A stretch of DNA of 64,000 nucleotides from Lepidostoma basale (Eukaryota; Arthropoda; Insecta; Trichoptera; Lepidostomatidae). The position numbers were made by a program, and so were the translations under genes. The DNA lies in NCBI GenBank assembly GCA_022606425.2, contig JAHDVF020000104.1:186001-250000 (forward strand), given 5' to 3'. Numbering within the stretch: position 1 is the first letter of the stretch; each line of letters opens with the position of its first letter. Positions 10,987 through 21,838 of this stretch are shown piece after piece. The notes below the pieces were generated by a model that had not been told where the DNA came from, did no database searches, and saw nothing but the letters and a program-made list of their open reading frames with translations.

Positions 10987-11049
10987 TGTAGAAGTGGCGG
11001 GGACGTACCCCAAAGTCTATATAAGTAACACATTATATTTAAGCCTGCA

Positions 11050-11095
11050 CACTCAAAGATGTCCTCATAAGACGAAACACGTGTCGTGAATATTT
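11050..11095 (+). ncRNA. Hammerhead-like motif, family I
   Basis: CAAAGATGTCC, then GACGAAAC (11071-11078) followed by ACGTGTC. GTC at 11083-11085 would be the cleavage triplet and ACACGTGT a self-complementary stem III. The first core box is degenerate (CUCAAAGA). Only one copy is present. Confidence 0.4.
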
Positions 11096-11099
11096 CATA

Positions 11100-11815
11100 T
11101 CATTTATATATTTTTTAGTTCTTCTATTTTTAAACAACTTTTGTTTATGTTAATAACATCATTATGGGATTCTATACACTTAATCATACATCGATTTATA
11201 AATGTCTAGTAATAAACAAAATATATTGTTTTAATACATTTATTTTTAAATATAAACCTTCAATTTATAATTGCGGCCGCAGATGTGGAATATTGACATA
11301 CTAATAATTGTTATGAAGATTAATATTCTCTTTAGAAAATTTATTATTAATGCTTTGAATAAAACAACAACAAAAAATAGATTGATTGTATTAAAGTTCT
11401 TTCATCTCCCTTGAAAGGGGTTGCTTATTTCGAAACATTGCTATGTACACCTAGCCAGAGAAGCCTTTTCGCCGAACGGAATAAAACCACGTTTTTCGAG
11501 AACGAATTAATTTTATTTACCGTCCAAATTGAATGGTCCGACATAAATTGGATTGTTCGCGGGGAATCAGTATTCTAAATGCTGTTGAGTCCTATTTTAT
11601 AAATTCAATTAGTACCTTGTTTACGAATAAACGCTTTTTTATGTTCTCGCCTTTCCGCCAGCCCTTGGAGCGACATCCGATTGAGAGTGATGGCTCTTTG
11701 TCGAGATCAAAGCGCCATTTTACTTCAATATTTATATAATATTCATTTACACTTTCGTATGAACAACTTTATTTGTGGTAAGTCATTATTTAAAATTATT
11801 AAAATGTTATAAAAA
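11100..11815. other. No recognisable gene
   Basis: It contains a GC-richer patch (11395-11720) with a 68-codon frame on the plus strand lacking any domain. A NotI-like GCGGCCGC lies at 11273. I see no repeat match. Confidence 0.4.
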
Positions 11816-11816
11816 A

Positions 11817-12227
11817 ATGAGATCACTAAGAAGAATGTGCGGGAAAACGTTGTATGATAGAATACCGAATGATGAAATAAGAAAGAAATGTAAGGCAGAT
11901 GACATGGAGACAGATGACATGGCAGGCATCATGAATAAAAAAGAATCCCTGAGATGGTTTGGACATATGGATCGAATAGATGAAAGAAGAATGGTTAAAA
12001 AATTGTACACAAGTAGCGTGAGCGGGAAAAGAAGCCGAGGACGACCGAGAAAAACATGGCATGACAAAATTAATAAATTACTAAAAGGCGGTCACATTCA
12101 AAGTCGGAATAATCGACGTGCGTGCATGGTACGATGTATGAATGTAGAAGAATCCCGAGAGGTATGCCAGCACAGAGCATTGCGGCGATCCATCCTCTCT
12201 GCCTACCCCTCCTGTGTAATGGCGTGA
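11817..12227 (+). CDS. LINE-TTAG subfamily C, intact C-terminal coding segment
   Basis: An open frame of 137 codons starts at an internal ATG (11817) and stops 8 bases before the tail. In order it shows RSLRRMCGKTLYDR (1-18), SLRWFGHMDRI (45-55), a GKRSRGRPRKTWHDK motif (75-90), HIQSRNNRRACMVRCMNVEE and a final RRSILSAYP-like block. This is the C-terminal tail region of a non-LTR retrotransposon protein. The RT core upstream is missing, so it is a 5'-truncated relic that kept its frame by chance or youth. The tail (TTAG)n follows at 12231-12247. Confidence 0.85.
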   Translation: MRSLRRMCGKTLYDRIPNDEIRKKCKADDMETDDMAGIMNKKESLRWFGHMDRIDERRMVKKLYTSSVSGKRSRGRPRKTWHDKINKLLKGGHIQSRNNRRACMVRCMNVEESREVCQHRALRRSILSAYPSCVMA

Positions 12228-12250
12228 TGGTTAGTTAGTTAGTTAGTAAA
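12228..12250 (+). repeat. (TTAG)n LINE tail
   Basis: GGTTAGTTAGTTAGTTAG follows the stop codon with practically no 3' untranslated region, as in the other LINE-TTAG copies. Confidence 0.85.
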
Positions 12251-12261
12251 AAGTTATGGAT

Positions 12262-12490
12262 AAAAAAATTATATGTTAACGATTTAAACGGAACCAGAAC
12301 CATAGGAAGACCGAGGAAAGCCTGGCACGATCAAATAAATTAAATATTGAATGTCGGCCACGTGAGGAGTCAAAGAAATCGACGCGCGTGCATGACACGA
12401 TGTATGAATGTTGAGGAAGAGAGAGAAATATGCCAGGAAAGAAAAGTGTGGCAGTCCAATCTTTCTGCCTACCCCTTCGGAGAGACTAGA
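12262..12490 (+). mobile_element. LINE-TTAG 3' fragment
   Basis: Encodes with stops the GRPRKAWHDQIN, HVRSQRNRRACMTRCMNVEE and VWQSNLSAYPFGET segments. It ends at GGAGAGACT (12487) without its (TTAG)n tail. Confidence 0.8.
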
Positions 12491-12524
12491 AGTTTAAAAT
12501 ATTCATTTTAGGCCGAAAAATTAT

Positions 12525-13087
12525 GAAAGAAGGATAAATGCTGTAGAAATGAGATCAATGAGATGAATGTGCGGGAAAACGATGTATGATAGAATACCGA
12601 ACGACGAAATCGGGTGGTGTTCTAGGGGATAGAACGCTTGGCTCCTGATCCAGGGGACTTGGGTTCAAGCCTGGACACAACCAGATTCCTTCTTCATAAT
12701 ACTGAGCTATTTTCAGCTTATATTGTAGATTGTGAAATAAATTCTAATATCATTGATTTAAATAAATAAAAAAACAATCAAAAGGAAGAAACGTAAGGCA
12801 AATGATTGCATCATATGTAAATTTAAAAAAGGATCCCTGAGATGGCTTGGATATATGGAACGAATGGACGAGATAAAAATGGTTAAAATGTTGTATACAA
12901 GCAGTGAGTGGAAAGAGAAGCCGCGGAAGACCAAGGAAAGCATGGCATGATCAAATTAATCAAACACTGAAAGGCGGCCACATTCGAAGTCGGAAAAATC
13001 TACGAGTGTGCATGTTACGATGTATGCATGTAGGGGAAGCTAGAGAAGTATGTCAGGACAGAGCAGTATGGCTAGTTAGTTAGTTAT
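12525..13087 (+). mobile_element. LINE-TTAG subfamily C, split by SINE2
   Basis: First part 12525-12611 (NAVEMRSMR, CGKTMYDRIPNDE), second part 12775-13087 (SLRWLGYMERMDE, GRPRKAWHDQ, CMHVGEAREVCQD) with the tail TTAGTTAGTTA. The join is continuous if the SINE2 insertion is removed. A deletion removed the final RSILSAYP-like codons. Confidence 0.8.
12612..12774 (+). mobile_element. tRNA-derived SINE2
   Basis: GGTCTAGGGGATAGAAC (A-box region) and GGTTCAAGCC (B box, 12663-12672), a tRNA-like 70-base head, then a body with CTTCTTCATAATACTGAG and a 3' end of ATTTAAATAAATAAA. Other copies are at 37981, 54993 and 57150. Confidence 0.85.
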
Positions 13088-13127
13088 TTTATCACATGTT
13101 AACTTATTTTTACACCACATTTTTGCT

Positions 13128-13241
13128 GTCAAAAACAAACGGTTTCGCTCCCGCCAGAGCTTCGTCAGGGTTACAAAATAAACTGTTTGTTTTGTTACCC
13201 TGACAAAGCTCCGGCGGGGACGAAAGCGGTTGATTTTTACA
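13128..13241. repeat. Palindromic element, family E (PLE-like)
   Basis: Left arm 13128-13174 and right arm 13193-13241 are complementary (AACGGTTTCGCTCCCGCC vs GGCGGGGACGAAAGCGGTT), with a spacer rich in TTTGTTTTG. Confidence 0.75.
13130..13175 (-). ncRNA. Hammerhead-like ribozyme, family E, intact core
   Basis: Minus strand: CUGACGA (13162-13168), stem II GCUC/GAGC, GAAAC (13142-13146), then CGUUU. The partner on the plus strand reads CUGACAA with CGAAAG and is degenerate. Confidence 0.6.
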
Positions 13242-13416
13242 AAAATTAAATAGTGTAAAAACGAGTAAAAGCGCTTTAAAAATATTTCGCATATTAATTT
13301 AAACACGCCCAACTCCATCATGTATTTTTTCAACACAACATTCATCTAACTAACAACTATCAATTATTGATTTAAACGTCCATTTTCTGGAAGTTTTAAA
13401 TAAATTAACATTTTTC

Positions 13417-13640
13417 TTCTATATTCGCCATAACTTTGTGTTGCGGATTATTTGAACAATGTTTTACTTTGTAAACAACATTAACTTTATTTAACATTTA
13501 AATTAAAATACTATCACATTTCGAACACAGCAGCTCTTCATCGGTATTTTGTTGACCACATTCATGAAAAATATGTTGAAATATTTATACACAAAAACTA
13601 AAATAACCCTGATGAAGTACTCCTGTGTCTGACACATGTT
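13417..13640. repeat. PLE-like arms with shared terminal box
   Basis: The box TATTCGCCATAACTTTGTG (13421-13441) is the complement of a motif near several other palindromes. 13505-13560 on the minus strand (CCGAUGA, GAAAU) and 13606-13640 on the plus strand (CUGAUGA) form a degenerate hammerhead-like pair. Confidence 0.5.
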
Positions 13641-14020
13641 TGTTTTTTTATTTTAATTTTTAATAATGTTAGTGTTGCATACAAAGTACTAATCACTGTT
13701 CAAAATAATAATATTGTAGGAAATTATCCATATCATAAATTTTAGAACTTGCGACTGTATTACGTCGACAAATATTGAAATACGAGTATGCTTAAGAAAG
13801 TTCCAAAGAATTTTTTTAATATATATAAATTTATGCAACATTGTTTACTACGCACACTCATGTTAAATAAATAATGATAGATATATGTATTATTTAACGA
13901 TGAGACATTAAATTTATAACAAGTCATAAGTTGTTTTCCAAGAAATACTTACTACCAGTCTGTCTGTTAAGTTTTTCTCTAGCTCCATACGCATTTGAAC
14001 CTCGTCACATTTTTAATGAT

Positions 14021-14165
14021 TAATTTTATCTCAATAGAGACGAAGACGCACATTTTTTTTTTTTTGGAAACAGAATATGGTGGTCAAGGCGTTTACAGGA
14101 CTTATGACCTGTCATTGGTTGGGTTAAGCGATCGCTTTATCTAATACAACATTTCCCATTCCGTT
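14021..14165 (+). mobile_element. Foldback element, one arm
   Basis: CTCAATAGAGACGAAGACGC, GTTTACAGGACTTATGACC and TGTCATTGGTTGGGTTAAGC match the foldback family at 3420. The partner arm is missing. Confidence 0.75.
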
Positions 14166-14169
14166 CTTC

Positions 14170-15270
14170 TTACGTCACATTTGATTATCCTTAGCGATGC
14201 GAAATACTTGTATAACACTCCCACAAAAAAATATGAAAACGTTTTGAAAACGGACGTTTTCATCAATACTGACAATTTAATATAAATTTACCATTGTTCT
14301 ATAAATAATAAACAATTGGATCCGAATTTTTTAATCCATGCATCATCAATAATACAAATACATGGTTGCTTTTAGACATAATATAAAGGCTTTTCAACGG
14401 GGGTGGGGAATGAACATTGCCTTGACCCATTTTTTTCACATTTCATGGTGGATTCCAGGGCGATCCATAACAGATTTAAATTGTCAAAATATGATCTATT
14501 TCTACGTTCATTTATCACCAAAGGAAGTCATTAGCTCTAGATTTGTCAAATTTTCAACCTACATTGACACAGGCTGAAACAGGGATGCATATGTGATATT
14601 GTTTTTGGTTTTCATTTTTACAGTAAACATTTTTAAAATTTTACTGCTTTAAGCGTGTTAAATGGTAAAATTGTGCGTTACTAATGTCTATTGACTTAAT
14701 TAACTGTGTCTGTTGAGTTAGGAAAGCGCGACATGATGAAGTTAGACAACAATGATAAATAACGGGCGGACAACTCACGCGTGCCTACTCACGAATCAGG
14801 AAAAGATGTCATGAAAGTAGACACGAAAAGTGTAAAATCGTACCAACAAATTAGTGGGGTAAACCCACATTGTGTAGTGAAAAATTTATCATGACAAAAC
14901 TTTTGTTTAAAACTTTAAAACTTTTTTTTGTTTGTTACGCTTAAGCTTCTTACGTGCGTACATAAACACACAATATTTTTTTTACTAACATCAGGTCCAA
15001 AGTTAATCCACAGCATTATAAAGTTAGGATTTTTTTTTCAATATTCATGTATCTTGCCAATGCATATTTATAAAGATTTTTCTCTTTTAACGTTTCATTG
15101 GCTCTAGCGCTTATCTTCGATGATTGGATTTTCAAGTCTCACCGATTTCAGCAATGTTTTAGTTCTTAAGTATTAATTTCTTTTATAAGAAAAAAACCTT
15201 TTTTTTTCTATTTGGGAGAAGTTCTATTTAGTTATATTCGGAACGTATTTTTTTTAAAACGGTAATGGTT
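14170..15270. other. No recognisable gene
   Basis: A 71-codon open frame at 14362-14577 on the plus strand (contains ISWWIPGRS) has no homolog I recognise. I see a weak inverted pair GAAAACG/CGTTTTC at 14240. The rest is AT-rich. Confidence 0.4.
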
Positions 15271-15560
15271 AAACAACCGACTTTGTCCTTTCCGAAGCTT
15301 CGTTTTGATGACAATATGTTTGTTTTGTTAACAATTAATATAACATAAAATTTAAAAAAATTGAGAACATTTTTATACTTTGTTATAACAAAACTTTATT
15401 TTGTTCTATTGAATATAAACATCGTATAAAACTGTTTAAAATTACATTTAATAATGCCACACCACTAATTTAGTGCTTAAACAATAAATTGCCACGCCAT
15501 AAATTTGGTGGTTCCTAAAAAAGTTGTCACAAATTGATTCCGAGATTAATACAAAAGAGA
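15270..15560. repeat. Family E relatives, degenerate
   Basis: 15285-15330 keeps GAAGCTTCGTTTTGATGA-like pieces. 15450-15510 has two imperfect units (GCCACACCACTAATTTAGTG, GCCACGCCATAAATTTGGTG) related to the right flank of the palindrome at 2319. Confidence 0.4.
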
Positions 15561-15959
15561 AATTAATAAATAATTATAGTGAAAAAATACTTCAACTTTG
15601 ACTCTTGGCGTCCAAGATTTGCGATCTCTCAAGAGAACTGAATACAAACATTATGATTTAACACTTGTGTACTTAGAGATAAGTGGTAACTTTTTGTAGC
15701 GATTCCTTACAAGTGTCGTTTTGTGTACAAGAAACATTAAAATAACGATCATTTTTCATTTTCATATATTTTTTTACTTGAGTAATCTTTTGAATTTCAG
15801 CCTATTAGTAGAAATTTATTTTTTAAATTTGCTTTTAATGTCGTATTAAATTCGTTTAATGATAAAACATATAAAAATTATATCATGACTAATTATAATT
15901 GTTGGTTAATCTTTGGTAGAAGTTCTTTTTGTGTAATGAAACGGATAAGATTTTTTTCT

Positions 15960-16180
15960 TTCAAATGAAGCACTTAATTTGTGGTCTGACATTATTAAAT
16001 ATAATAATACATTTTCAAAATTTGTATAAAAAAACCCAGTGTCTTTTGTAACCCTGATGAAGCTCCGTCTGGAACGAAACCGGTTGGTAGTTTTAAAGAG
16101 TAAAGTGGTTTAAATACAAATTTAAAAGTGTATTATTATTATATTTAAAAAGATAATCAATTGAAATTAATGTCTCTCTA
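15960..16180 (+). repeat. Palindromic element, family E, right arm
   Basis: It starts near GAAGCACTTAATTTGTGGTC, carries the hammerhead-like motif at 16050-16092 and ends in AT-rich DNA. No left arm is present. Confidence 0.55.
16050..16092 (+). ncRNA. Hammerhead-like ribozyme, family E, exact core
   Basis: CUGAUGA (16054-16060), stem II GCUCC/GGAAC with one mismatch, GAAAC (16076-16080), then CGGUU. Stem I can pair ACC (16051-16053) with GGU (16086-16088). Stem III is the self-complementary ACCGGU. Confidence 0.65.
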
Positions 16181-17690
16181 ATCCGCATATACATTTTTAT
16201 TATAATAAAATTGTATTATTTTTATTTTATTTCATTATTACATATTCATATTTTGTTTTTATTAAATAATATTTAGCCTTTTTCTCTTGTTTACGTAGCA
16301 TATAAAATATATTGGAAAGAAATACAGGTATTTATTTATTAAGTATACTCGTATTTAGTTCTAAAACTGAAGGTTTAACAAGAGTATGATTCGCCAACAT
16401 TTTAATAGTTTTCTTGTAAAATATGGAATCGCAGGCTCCAAGGCTGAAAGGACTCCAGGGAGGACATTTGATATGAAGGTTTTCTGATTCGCCGCTATTT
16501 TGGTTCCTTCAGCTGACTCATGTCTCAGGCCTAATGCCTTATGTCTGATGTCTCATATCTCAAGACATCAAAGCCACGGGCGGTGCGTAAAAGCGTTTAC
16601 AAAACCATATGGGTGTTGTCCAATATTTTAGGGAGAGAAAAAAAAACAATATTTTTTATGTTTCAATATGATTGCATATGTTAACTCTAACAAAAATTCG
16701 GAAAAAATTATATACTATACGACCTGTTTCATTCTTAAATCACTGTCCAAAAATCTTCTTCTAATTCATCAACTTAGCTTAAGAGAATATAGGATTGTCC
16801 TACTGTGATGTTGAACTACCTGACTACAGTTTTTATGATCTCCCTGATGGATGCTGTCTATCTGGTATTCCATGCAGAGCCATATACAGAATTCTTAAAG
16901 GATTCATTCATCATGGACATGTTGGTACCAGTGACTAAAAATAGTTTCTAGTTTTCACAAAATTAAAAAAAAAACAGCAATATGCCAACACTTCGAACAA
17001 CGAATTCCATAGTATTAATGCCTTATGTTTGAATGAAGTTTTTCTAGTTATGCTAGTATTGATAAAAATATAGCACTAGAATGTTAATAGAACTTAAACT
17101 ATTCCAAATATTTTAATATAAAAGGGCGAAAGCTTTCATGTTCACGTTCCGTCTTTACTTGGGAGTTCCCACGAGACTGACAGCCTACTGGCGACAGGAC
17201 GTGTGGTTTAGGTTCCTTGAAGCTTTCTCTTCGATCAAGGAACAGATGACAAGGAAAATCTGATATCTTTTCCCAAATTAAAAATATCACATTGCTTATA
17301 CATGATTTTGTAAAATCTATGAATTGGTTATAATTTTGTCATATTTATGTCATTGTACCTCTTAGAACTGTAAATAAAATAGGAAATACGATATAAGGAG
17401 AAATATAAGGTCGAATTAAGCGTTATGAATTAAATAATGAAAAGATATTTATTAAAGACAGTTCACCAAATTAACGTATGACCAAAACTTCTTAAATGTC
17501 GAAAAATTTGACATGTCTGCAATAGCAGACATATGATAATAAAGGATTTCAAAACAGCTCGTCAAGATATAAGAAATTTCCAGCCTTACCTAACCTAACC
17601 CATATCATTCATCTGACTTGAAAAAATTGATCTCCACATGATTTAAAGAAAAGCTTAATCGTCAATAATTAAACTTAATGAAATTTTTTT
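16180..17690. other. No recognisable gene
   Basis: Mostly AT-rich. GC-richer patches at 16435-16620 and 17140-17240 have no frame with a domain. A terminal-box relative (GAATTCCATAGTATTAATGC) is at 17003. Confidence 0.4.
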
Positions 17691-17694
17691 TTCT

Positions 17695-17875
17695 AACAGC
17701 TGTCAGATCATGTAAACAGTTTTACAATATTTTAAATATGTATCACTGAAGAAGGACTGGTTATCCGAAACAGGACTGTGTAATTTTTTTTTATTGTAAG
17801 TGCTGTATGTACAAAGTATATAATAAAAATAAATAAATAAAGCATCTACAACACAAAGAATGGCGAATATAGAAT
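17695..17875 (+). repeat. PLE-like element, family C arm
   Basis: CTGTCAGATCATGTAAACAG, the hammerhead-like motif and GTGCTGTATGTACAAAGTAT, then the ACAACACAAAGAATGGCGAA box. Similar arms lie at 34255, 38570, 47490 and 50995. Confidence 0.75.
17741..17778 (+). ncRNA. Hammerhead-like motif, family C
   Basis: CUGAAGA (17746-17752), stem II GGA/UCC with a long loop, GAAAC (17767-17771), followed by AGGACUG, so the usual AUGUC is mutated and cleavage is unlikely. Confidence 0.5.
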
Positions 17876-17884
17876 AAATTAATA

Positions 17885-17985
17885 AAAAATCTGTTTCCTT
17901 AGAAGTTTTATTAAATTTAATGGAAATTAAATGTTTTATTTTGCAAGGGATTTATCGATTGTCAAATGCTTTAGTGATGCAAAAC
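17885..17985 (-). repeat. Family H arm, degenerate
   Basis: CTGTTTCCTTAGAAGTTTTA and GTTTTATTTTGCAAGGGATT correspond to the left arm of family H. Decayed. Confidence 0.5.
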
Positions 17986-17989
17986 TTGT

Positions 17990-18780
17990 CGTTCGTATTA
18001 ATTATTTTATTCGGAATTTTACATAAAGTTGCAGAAATCATATTCAACATATATTCTTCTTCTTCGTGTCAATTGCAAGTTATTATTTTATATCGTTAAA
18101 AGAATAATTTATTAATATAAAATGAAAACGTCATGGTCTTATCGGTTTTACAATGATTTTATATTTATTTATATTGTATATAAATATTACTTACAAATAA
18201 AAGAAAAATCAGTGTAAAGCCAATAAAACTATAGCGTTATTGTTAAATATTCATTTTTAAATGGAGATTTACAAAATAAAAATCTCGACAATAAATAAAC
18301 ATTGATTATTTCGATGATTGTATAGTTTTCAAAGACACCGGTGTATTTTTTTTAGTAACACCATATGTGGAGGAATTTTGTTGAAACTTTTTTTAATTAA
18401 ACTATTTCAATCTTAAGTAATATTTATGTTAGACAATTATTATTTATCAAGCCCTTTTATACTTAATATATTTACACAAATATAAAAATATTTTTGTAAT
18501 TCTACTGATGATACACTACCAAATCATTCCTAACCTAACTTAATCAAATAAAAATGATGAGCATGTTTGCTGAGAGGGTAAATGACACTAAGAGAACTTT
18601 GTTCATCTCCGATAGTGCACTTTGCTTTAAATGCGTCCCATCTTATAAATCCACCTTACAAGAACTCACACGGTGCACACTAAGTGGAAATGGGGTGGAT
18701 AATCCGTAAATTTTTAGTTGACTTCAAATTTATTTCTTTTTATTACACTTATTTGGAAAACCTACTTATAATTGCGTAGA
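17990..18780. other. No recognisable gene
   Basis: AT-rich DNA. A short CTTCTTCTTCGTGTCAATTG at 18057 resembles the end of the unclassified repeat seen at 40540 and 49890. Confidence 0.4.
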
Positions 18781-19160
18781 TTTTCACGGTTGGTAACAAT
18801 ATGTTGTTTTGGAATCTCGGGAAAATTAGACCGACGATTCGGAGATCGTGACAGTCTCAATATTTAAGTTGGTTATAAATGTATGATGGGTAATGTACGA
18901 GTATGCTTAACTCCTTTTAGGCTGTGCCGTGTCGCCTGCAAAGTGTGAACGAATAATATAGTGCGCAAAGAGCATAGCGCGATAATATGTCTCATTCGCT
19001 TTCTCATTGCCGGCGACACGGCAAAGCGTAAAAGGAGTTAAGCACACATTACCCACGATACATTTATAACCAACCTGAAGATGGAGACTACAACGATCTC
19101 TGAAACGTCGGCCCAGAAAGGCAAGTTACGTGGATTTTCCCAAGATCCCAAAAAAAAAAC
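18780..19160. repeat. Palindromic element, family F (PLE-like)
   Basis: Arms of about 150 bp, interrupted by a spacer with CATTCGCTTTCTCATTGCC. Shared pieces: GGAATCTCGGGAAAAT, TATAACCAAC, GGTAATGT, CTTAACTCCTTTT and GCCGTGTCGCC, each with its complement on the other side. Confidence 0.75.
19070..19115 (+). ncRNA. Hammerhead-like ribozyme, family F
   Basis: CUGAAGA (19075-19081), stem II GGAGA/UCUCU (one G-U pair), GAAAC (19102-19106) and GUC (19107-19109). Stem III ACGU is self-complementary. Confidence 0.6.
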
Positions 19161-19600
19161 ATATTTATATGAAACTTAATAGGTAAACAACAAAATAATA
19201 ATTGTATTCATAAACTAAGCTCCGGAATTATCTAAATTTGAGAGGTCGGGCTTGCTAATCGATAAAAGTAAAACTGTTGCAGAGCTTTTAAACCTGTTTG
19301 AGGTATTATTATGATAATACTTAGCCTAATACAGGTTTTAATCATATAATGTTAAAGGGTTGTATTGTATCCCTTTTATTAAAGCGTATTAAGAGATTTA
19401 CATTTTCGGATTAGAGACATAAACTTTGGATTCCGTGTCGGGGGAATATTTTAACATAATCGTTCAATATGAGACATACATACTTATAAATATACGTATT
19501 TATATGTGTAGCTTGTAATAAATAATATTATATTAAAACATTTATCATATAATTCCATATTTTGTATTGTTTTGACATAATATTTAAACTTTTGAAATTA
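19160..19600. other. No recognisable gene
   Basis: AT-rich, nothing recognised. Confidence 0.4.
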
Positions 19601-20030
19601 ACTAAACTAAAGATAATTATTTCGAATGGAAACGTTTGTTTTTTAGAAGTTTTATTACATTTTATGTGAGTGACATGTTTTGCCTGATTCAGACTTTATC
19701 AAATTCGATAATCCCTTTGTCGACCTTCGTGGCAGAGTGGTAAGAGCTCTGAATTCCATACCGAAGGTTCCGGGTTCGATTCCCGGCGATGGCAGTGTGA
19801 TTGTCACACTTTCTTTGGTCTGGTGTAGAATTCACGTGACAAAAAATGGCGAAAGATTGGTTACCTATCACACGTCATGAGAATCAATTAATAGCTAAAA
19901 TAAATTGTATACAGTAATTGGGTTCAAACGACCTGTTGTATACAAAAAAAAACATGTCATTCACATAAAATATAATAAAACATCTAGAACGGCCGCTTTC
20001 ATTCGTATTTATAACTTCATATCTTTTTCC
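19600..20030. repeat. Family H palindrome, split by SINE1
   Basis: Left arm 19600-19715 (AACGTTTGTTTTTTAGAAG, GACATGTTTTGCCTGATTC) and right arm 19952-20030 (CATGTCATTCACATAAAAT, TAAAACATCTAGAACGG). The SINE lies between them. Confidence 0.75.
19722..19951 (+). mobile_element. tRNA-derived SINE1, near complete
   Basis: A-box TGGCAGAGTGG (19730-19740) and B-box GGTTCGATTCC (19773-19783) lie in a tRNA-like head with a perfect CCGGG/CCCGG T-stem. The body has CGTGACAAAAAATGGCG and the 3' end GTATACAAAAAAAA. This promoter layout would give RNA polymerase III transcripts. Confidence 0.85.
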
Positions 20031-20035
20031 TTATT

Positions 20036-20335
20036 GTAGACCTATGTAGTCTGTTCTCCAGAGTGTTGCTCTTCCTGTGAGGTAAATTCCCAGCTGTCCT
20101 TCCATTTTTTAGGAGGTCTTCCACGAGGACGAGTCCCATGAGGCTGATTATGCAATGCAATCTAAGGGAGCCTGATGGTGTCCATTCTTTGAACATGACT
20201 CTACCAGTCCCATTTTTGCTGTCTGCTCCATCTTATAATATCCTCAACCGCATATTTCTCTTATTCTAGTGTTCCTCATGCGATCTCTCAGTGTCTTGCC
20301 TGCTATCGTCCTCAGTGTCTTAATTTAATATGGAG
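20036..20335 (-). mobile_element. LINE-GAA fragment
   Basis: Complement encodes the ADVRWSRQQK-like, HVQRMDTIRLP and RGRPPKKWKDSWE blocks with stops. A hairpin AGACT-ACATA-GGTCT on the minus strand lies at 20038-20052. There is no long GAA tail. Confidence 0.75.
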
Positions 20336-20810
20336 TTTTACACAATTGGTCAAGACACAATCAATAAACTAAAAATCTTGTAAGATTCCGTTTTATTTAC
20401 TAAAAAACCTCATTTTATAAGAAAACATAATAAATTTTTATTACATTTAAGGTTGCTAACAATTTTTATTTAATTATTTCATGGTATAATAAAACTGTAA
20501 AAGTTCTAAAATGGATATTGTTAAAAAAATCCTTGGCGTAGTACAACTTAATGTGTATATTAAAATGTTACACTCTTATATCTGAAACGATCTTATGAGA
20601 AATCCCAGGGATCTTTTGACAGTTCGAACAAGTCACCGTGGTCGAAGCAAACTTAGCGATTCCCTTTCAATAGAAATAACTCCTTCAGGTGCATCTCGTG
20701 ATCTCTGGAACTGGGATGAGGTGTAAGAATGTTAGGGACACAACACTATAAGACATTTTAAATTTATTTGAAAGAACTAAAATTTACAGATTTCTTTATA
20801 AAAATAGATA

Positions 20811-21060
20811 TAACATATCGTCTCTTTGCAAGAATAACGTGTTATCTCGAAAAATTTGATTTTTTTAAAATGAAACAAGATACCCGTCTGAAAGAGACAA
20901 CGTGACAACACCATATACCACAGTTGTGATGTCTCTTTCCCTCATAATTTCTATATTTTTCACTTTAAAAATACCATGTTTTTGTAGAAAATAATATTGA
21001 ACACAGCGGATTTGATTTTCGAATTGTCACGTTATTCTTGCAAAGAGGCGATATATTATG
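20811..21060. mobile_element. Small TIR element (MITE-like)
   Basis: Inverted ends of about 45 bp: ATCGTCTCTTTGCAAGAATA (20817) and its complement (21027-21052). The inner part also contains GAGACAACGTGACAACACC. No transposase. The target duplication could not be read. Confidence 0.7.
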
Positions 21061-21185
21061 TACAATTATTATATTACAGATATTATTAATTATTAAATAA
21101 CATATGTAAATAGATATAACATATATTATGTGAAAATAGATATAACATAAATATACTCGTTTTATGTAACATATATTATATAAAG
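21060..21185. repeat. AT-rich short direct repeats
   Basis: AATAGATATAACATA occurs three times around 20804, 21110 and 21127, with TATATTATGT next to them. Confidence 0.5.
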
Positions 21186-21625
21186 TGCTATGTCTGGACT
21201 GTATTACTCTATGGCTCGGAGACTTGGACCCTGAAAGTGCACACTATGAACCGGTTGGAAGCATTCGAGATGTGGTTGCACAGAAGAATGCTTCGCATAC
21301 CATAGACAGATTTCGTCAGCTATTTGGAGGTTTTAAGGAAAGCCAATTTTAGTAGACAACTGCTAAAGGACGTTAAGGTCCGTAAGATTTCATATCTGGG
21401 TCACATTCTGCAGGGAGATTAATACAGTTTGCTCCAACTAACTGATGGGAAAAATTGCGGGGCAACGTGGTCCTGGTAGAAGGCAAACATCTTGGCTGTG
21501 CAACATAAGAGACTGGACCGGGATGAGACATGTGGGAGAGCTGTTCCGGGTTGCACAAGATAGAGAAGCTTTCGCCGGAGTGATTGCCAACGTCAAGGGG
21601 ACCTGATACGGCACGCGAAGAAGAA
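21185..21625 (+). mobile_element. Third LINE family, RT C-terminal fragment
   Basis: Encodes VLYGSETWTLKVHTMNRLEA, FEMWLHRRMLRIP and, in another frame, GQRGPGRRQTSWLCNIRDW and RVAQDREAFAGVIANV. Ends GAAGAAGAAG. It is the plus-strand relative of 10480-10885. Frameshifts make it dead. Confidence 0.75.
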
Positions 21626-21838
21626 GAATGTAGAATTATTGTGAAATAATCGGGAAAGTCATTATTGTTTTAGATGTCAGGTAAGACAATACCAAATTTG
21701 GAGATGCATATATTGTTTGTCACTTTAGAAACAGATCAATTATTTATATATCAATACTTTTGGTTAAATCTTTTTTCAAAACTAATGTTGAAAAAAATAT
21801 AATACAAAACAAAATACTGTGTTTATTTGAACACACAA
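21620..21838. other. No recognisable gene
   Basis: AT-rich, no feature seen. Confidence 0.4.

Noticed and set aside
12231..12250. Telomeric repeat of the insect type (TTAGG)n
   Set aside because: The unit is TTAG, not TTAGG, and it always follows the end of LINE-TTAG or its SINE.
12612..12682. A genuine tRNA gene at the SINE2 head
   Set aside because: Same reason: repeated body and 3' end shared by four copies.
14362..14577. Open frame of 71 codons, possible transposase or gag piece
   Set aside because: No recognised motif, no repeat copy. Chance frames of this length are expected in 64 kb.
19722..19795. A genuine tRNA gene
   Set aside because: A and B boxes are present, but the unit continues into a repeated body with an A-rich end and recurs several times, and the acceptor ends do not pair well. 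It is a SINE.
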